7,127 nucleotides of DNA, from assembly GCA_002481545.1 (NCBI GenBank), contig DLEF01000032.1, positions 28,711-35,837 of the forward strand, written 5' to 3'. Both the position numbers and the translations under genes were made by a program. This document shows, piece by piece, positions 4,643-7,127 of this stretch (the stretch's first letter is position 1; every line of letters starts with the position of its first letter). The notes under the pieces were generated by a model that ran no database searches, was not told the DNA's origin, and saw only the letters and a list, made by a program, of their open reading frames with translations. This DNA is from Cyanobacteria bacterium UBA7753 (GTDB lineage Bacteria; Cyanobacteriota; Vampirovibrionia; Gastranaerophilales; Gastranaerophilaceae).

Positions 4643-5719
4643 TTATTTAATATTACCTTGATTTTGTTTATTTTTCAAGTTGTAAACGTAAAGAAGTATT
4701 TCTGCAACCGCTTTGAATAATTCAGGAGGTATCTGCTGACCGATATCAACCATTCTGTATAACGCACGAGCAACAGGCGGATTCTCTACTACAGGCACAT
4801 TGTTCTCTTCCGCAAGTTTCAAAATTTCCTGCGCTATAAGCTCCGCTCCTTTAACCAACATCGTAGGAGACATCATCGTTTTTGCATCATATTTTAATGC
4901 GCATGCTACATGGGTAGGGTTCTTTACAACGAAATCCGCTTCCGCAACGGAATCCATTGCTCCTCTCTGCAGCATTTGCATACGACGCTGTCTTAATGCC
5001 GCTTTTACATGCGGATCACCTTCAGAGTTTTTATATTCATCCTTTATCTCTTTGAAAGACATCTTTTGATCTTTCATAAACTTCCATCTTGTCATACCGT
5101 AATCGGCAACCGCAATAATAAAGAATGCAATACAAGCCTTATAAATAAAGTCTTTTATCAACGTGGAAAACTCGTTCATAACAGCGAAGTTATTATCAAT
5201 CGCCGCCAACATTAAAATACCCTTCAAATGGGCCGAATATACAGTCCAACCGATTAACCCCAAAATACAAACCTTCAGGATGTTCTTGAATAACTCAAAC
5301 AAGGTCTTTATGGAAAAAATATTCTTAAAATATTTTGTAGGGTTCAATTTATCCAACTTAGGAATCAAAGGTGCAATTGCAACAAGAGGACCTACCTGAA
5401 TAAAATCACCAAGTATTGCGATAAAAGCAGCAACAAGCAATGTCAAACCTATAATCGTAGCCGCAGGAATAACCGAGGATGTAAAGATATAGGTGTACCC
5501 TATCGAATCCAAATGCTGATTCGGTATCTGCGAATACAGACTCTTAAACAACCCGCAAATCAACTCCCATGATATAGGTGCCATCATCAGAATAAAAGAA
5601 AAAACAACAAGCAGAGAAAGTGCGGTAGAAACATCCTTAGATTTTACTACCTGTCCTTCTTTTCTGGCTCTTTGCAGTTTCTGCGGTGTGGCGTCAAACT
5701 GCTTATCCTCATCTCCCAT
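4643..5719 (-). CDS. flhB: Flagellar type III export protein FlhB
   Basis: FlhB is an inner-membrane component of the flagellar export gate; autocleavage of its cytoplasmic domain switches export from rod/hook to filament substrates. The 358 residues are the usual length. The N terminus has the family pattern ATPQKLQRARKEGQVVKSKDV (10-30), followed by four hydrophobic segments at about 31-52, 85-106, 144-166 and 187-206. The cytoplasmic domain starts at 'KDEYKNSEGDPHVKAALRQRR' (226-246). It has the autocleavage motif NPTH at 267-270 (cut expected between Asn267 and Pro268) and ends with VENPPVARALYRMVDIGQQIPPELFKAVAEIL. 'ENPPxARALY' favours FlhB over virulence-type SctU, although SctU is not excluded without a tree. 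The SD, with AAGG motifs (complement of 5728-5736), lies about 8 bases from the ATG. First gene of a probable operon with the sigma gene. Confidence 0.95.
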   Translation of the reverse strand: MGDEDKQFDATPQKLQRARKEGQVVKSKDVSTALSLLVVFSFILMMAPISWELICGLFKSLYSQIPNQHLDSIGYTYIFTSSVIPAATIIGLTLLVAAFIAILGDFIQVGPLVAIAPLIPKLDKLNPTKYFKNIFSIKTLFELFKNILKVCILGLIGWTVYSAHLKGILMLAAIDNNFAVMNEFSTLIKDFIYKACIAFFIIAVADYGMTRWKFMKDQKMSFKEIKDEYKNSEGDPHVKAALRQRRMQMLQRGAMDSVAEADFVVKNPTHVACALKYDAKTMMSPTMLVKGAELIAQEILKLAEENNVPVVENPPVARALYRMVDIGQQIPPELFKAVAEILLYVYNLKNKQNQGNIK

Positions 5720-5733
5720 TGTGATAGCCTTTC

Positions 5734-5755
5734 CTTGTTAATTACAAGTATATCA
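5734..5755 (-). promoter_or_regulatory. Extended -10 promoter of flhB with overlapping inverted repeat
   Basis: On the minus strand TGATATACT (complement of 5747-5755) is an extended -10 element; the -35 region is weak. The start would be near 5740, leaving a leader of about 20 bases that contains the SD. CTTGT (5734-5738) and ACAAG (5744-5748) form an inverted repeat with a 5-base spacer spanning the predicted start and part of the -10, so it could be an operator. This 124-base intergenic region is shared with the divergent gene at 5844, for which I see no clear promoter. Confidence 0.5.
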
Positions 5756-5843
5756 TAAATGCCTGTTTTTAGAAAATATTAACTTTTTATAACTTAATAG
5801 CAAATTTTATTTTTTCAATGCGTTATTTATTCGGGTAGGTAAT

Positions 5844-7001
5844 ATGCGCATTCAATCAATCAACAATTTTTATACCTATAACAATATCACTCCTAAAGCC
5901 CGTAACAGCTATAGGAGCAATATTTCCAATCCGCAATTAACAACTGATACATTTATAAAACAACCTGCCTTCTGCGGGAAGAAATCCGCAGCAAAAGACG
6001 CAATCAAGCAACTGGAAGATACGCTTAAAAACATTGACAACTTGCACGATCCATATAGTGACATAATAATGCTTCCAAACAACAAGTTTAAATCAATTAT
6101 GAAGAGAATGAACAACAAACGCGATGCCTCATCCGCAGTTAAGTATTTGTCCAAATTCAGAAGGTATATGTTTTCTTCGGAAGAGAAGGTTTTAAACATG
6201 CTGGAAGAGCACCAACACGATACCTACAAAGATGCAACAGGAAAGACTCTGCCGACGAATTTCCATACAATATTAACGCATTTATTACCTGCAGCAAAAG
6301 TCCGTCTTGTTAATACACAGCTGGATGTCGTAGAAAATATGAGAAACATATCAAAGAAGAAATTATCAAAATTATCTCAAAATGATGTAGAATCCTACCT
6401 CACAATAATTGAAAAAGACATCATGCATGACAGATTTAGAATTAAACCTTCTAAAGACCTCTTAGCACGATTATATGATGAAGTTCCCGATAAAAAAGTA
6501 GTAGATGAAATAATGAAAGCTACACGCGATTTTCCGAACTCCGCAACAAGCACGGACGCATTCATTGTAAAAAATGCAGGAAAAACTCATCACGCTATAG
6601 CGGAAGCACTGCTATCACCGTCAACTATCACGGTTGAACACATAAAACCTTCTTCTAAAGGCGGAGAAGACAAAGGAACAAACTACCTTGCCGCAAGCAA
6701 AAGAATGAACAATTATCGTTCTTCAATACCAATAACCGAATTTATCAAAATGTTCCCGAAAATCCCTCAATATACTCAACTCTATATGAACGATTTAATA
6801 GGGAAAGCAAACAGAGGCGGTATCCCTGATATCGCAGACTCTATCATCGGCGTAAAAGATTGCCTGAACAAAGAATCAAAAGGCAAATTAAATGTCGATA
6901 TCTCTAAACTTGATCCTAAAATAGTAGAACAAACTCAGGCTCTTCAAGATAAAATCGATAGCCTGATATCAAGATTTAATCCTAAAAAGAAAAAGAAATA
7001 A
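5844..7001 (+). CDS. Protein with HNH-like nuclease motif and Asn/Ser-rich N terminus
   Basis: The 385-residue product has no classical signal peptide. Residues 1-40 are rich in Asn, Ser, Thr and Ile (MRIQSINNFYTYNN...) and are followed by PAFCGKK (41-47), a short 'FxGK' motif I associate with many Gastranaerophilales proteins of unknown function. Residues 50-230 are mostly helical and unrecognised. Residues 261-292 read TITVEHIKPSSKGG, then N280 and 'SKRMNNYR', the spacing of an HNH motif: His266, Gly273-Gly274, Asn280, Asn289/Asn290. The usual zinc-knuckle 'CxxC' positions are Ser and Met. The C terminus is basic (five Lys). The SD GGTAGGT (5834-5840) is close to the ATG. It may be a nuclease, possibly a toxin or exported effector, but activity is unproven. 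Divergent from flhB. Confidence 0.85.
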   Translation: MRIQSINNFYTYNNITPKARNSYRSNISNPQLTTDTFIKQPAFCGKKSAAKDAIKQLEDTLKNIDNLHDPYSDIIMLPNNKFKSIMKRMNNKRDASSAVKYLSKFRRYMFSSEEKVLNMLEEHQHDTYKDATGKTLPTNFHTILTHLLPAAKVRLVNTQLDVVENMRNISKKKLSKLSQNDVESYLTIIEKDIMHDRFRIKPSKDLLARLYDEVPDKKVVDEIMKATRDFPNSATSTDAFIVKNAGKTHHAIAEALLSPSTITVEHIKPSSKGGEDKGTNYLAASKRMNNYRSSIPITEFIKMFPKIPQYTQLYMNDLIGKANRGGIPDIADSIIGVKDCLNKESKGKLNVDISKLDPKIVEQTQALQDKIDSLISRFNPKKKKK

Positions 7002-7019
7002 CCTAATATCTTTGTTAAC

Positions 7020-7048
7020 TTGAAAAATTATTATGTTATTGATAAAAT
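7020..7048 (+). promoter_or_regulatory. Strong promoter of tRNA-Arg
   Basis: TTGAAA (7020-7025) and TAAAAT (7043-7048) are separated by an ideal 17 bases, and TG at 7040-7041 adds an extended -10. The expected start is near 7055, about 14 bases before the tRNA. No terminator is seen between the stop at 7001 and this promoter, so read-through from the upstream gene is also possible. Confidence 0.78.
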
Positions 7049-7064
7049 GAAGTCACAATAACAT
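7033..7064. repeat. 9-bp perfect inverted repeat flanking the tRNA-Arg -10 box
   Basis: ATGTTATTG (7033-7041) is the exact reverse complement of CAATAACAT (7056-7064). The arms bracket the -10 hexamer and the predicted start, so the repeat can act only as a DNA site, not as a transcript hairpin from this promoter. A dimeric regulator is one explanation; chance in AT-rich DNA is another. Confidence 0.5.
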
Positions 7065-7068
7065 TTAT

Positions 7069-7127
7069 GCGCGTGTAGCCCAGTTGGATAGAGCGTCTGG
7101 CTACGAACCAGAAGGTCGCGAGTTCGA
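7069..7127 (+). tRNA. tRNA-Arg, anticodon ACG (3' part beyond the window)
   Basis: The 5' acceptor strand GCGCGTG (7069-7075) is followed by T8-A9, the D arm GCCC...GAGC, and the anticodon arm TCTGG-CTACGAA-CCAGA with anticodon ACG (7103-7105). Then come a 5-base variable loop, T-stem strand GCGAG and TTCGA, where the window ends. The first anticodon base A would be changed to inosine by TadA to read CGU, CGC and CGA. The 3' half of the T stem and the acceptor lie outside. Confidence 0.95.

Noticed and set aside
1..7127. CRISPR array, insertion sequence or prophage signs
   Set aside because: No spaced direct repeats, no transposase or integrase, and no flanking target duplications were seen; neither tRNA shows an attachment-site duplicate in the window.

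Overview
The window is AT-rich bacterial chromosome. It holds seven well-supported protein genes, one possible 25-codon ORF, a complete tRNA-Leu(CAA) and a tRNA-Arg(ACG) cut by the right edge. My best guess at source is an uncultured gut-type member of Vampirovibrionia/Melainabacteria (Gastranaerophilales). This rests on the AT-rich composition, flagellar genes scattered outside a large cluster, and the last protein, whose Asn/Ser-rich start and 'PAFCGK' motif recall that group. This is inference from memory and no marker gene in the window proves it.

Left half (1-2783, plus strand): a leader of about 500 bases carries an extended -10 promoter, several perfect inverted repeats and a small ORF with a good Shine-Dalgarno (SD). 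A compact run of four genes follows: a small soluble domain of unknown function (504-851), a TPR lipoprotein (881-1462), lgt (1462-2247, sharing one base with the preceding stop) and a small exported Asn/Gln-rich protein (2323-2628). A textbook intrinsic terminator at 2759-2783 closes the run. The theme is envelope biogenesis: Lgt lipidates prolipoproteins, and the gene directly upstream encodes one.

Middle (2784-3959): a run of eight G's, a probably bidirectional terminator, tRNA-Leu on the minus strand, and a secreted protein with a carboxypeptidase-regulatory-like domain plus a probable second beta-rich module. That gene converges on the next operon so tightly that the two stop codons overlap.

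Right half (3956-7127): on the minus strand flhB (flagellar export gate and substrate-specificity switch) is followed after 36 bases by a FliA-like sigma factor that seems to lack most of the sigma-3 domain. Divergent from flhB is a 385-residue protein with a Cys-less HNH-like motif, a disordered Asn/Ser-rich N terminus and a lysine-rich tail. tRNA-Arg with a strong promoter closes the window.

The most interesting points are the possible pairing of an HNH-like protein with a flagellar/type-III export gene, the reduced FliA-like sigma with a perfect palindrome where its SD should be, and the inverted repeats at several promoter or SD positions, two of which share the half-site TAAAAGTA. None of these can be proved from sequence alone.
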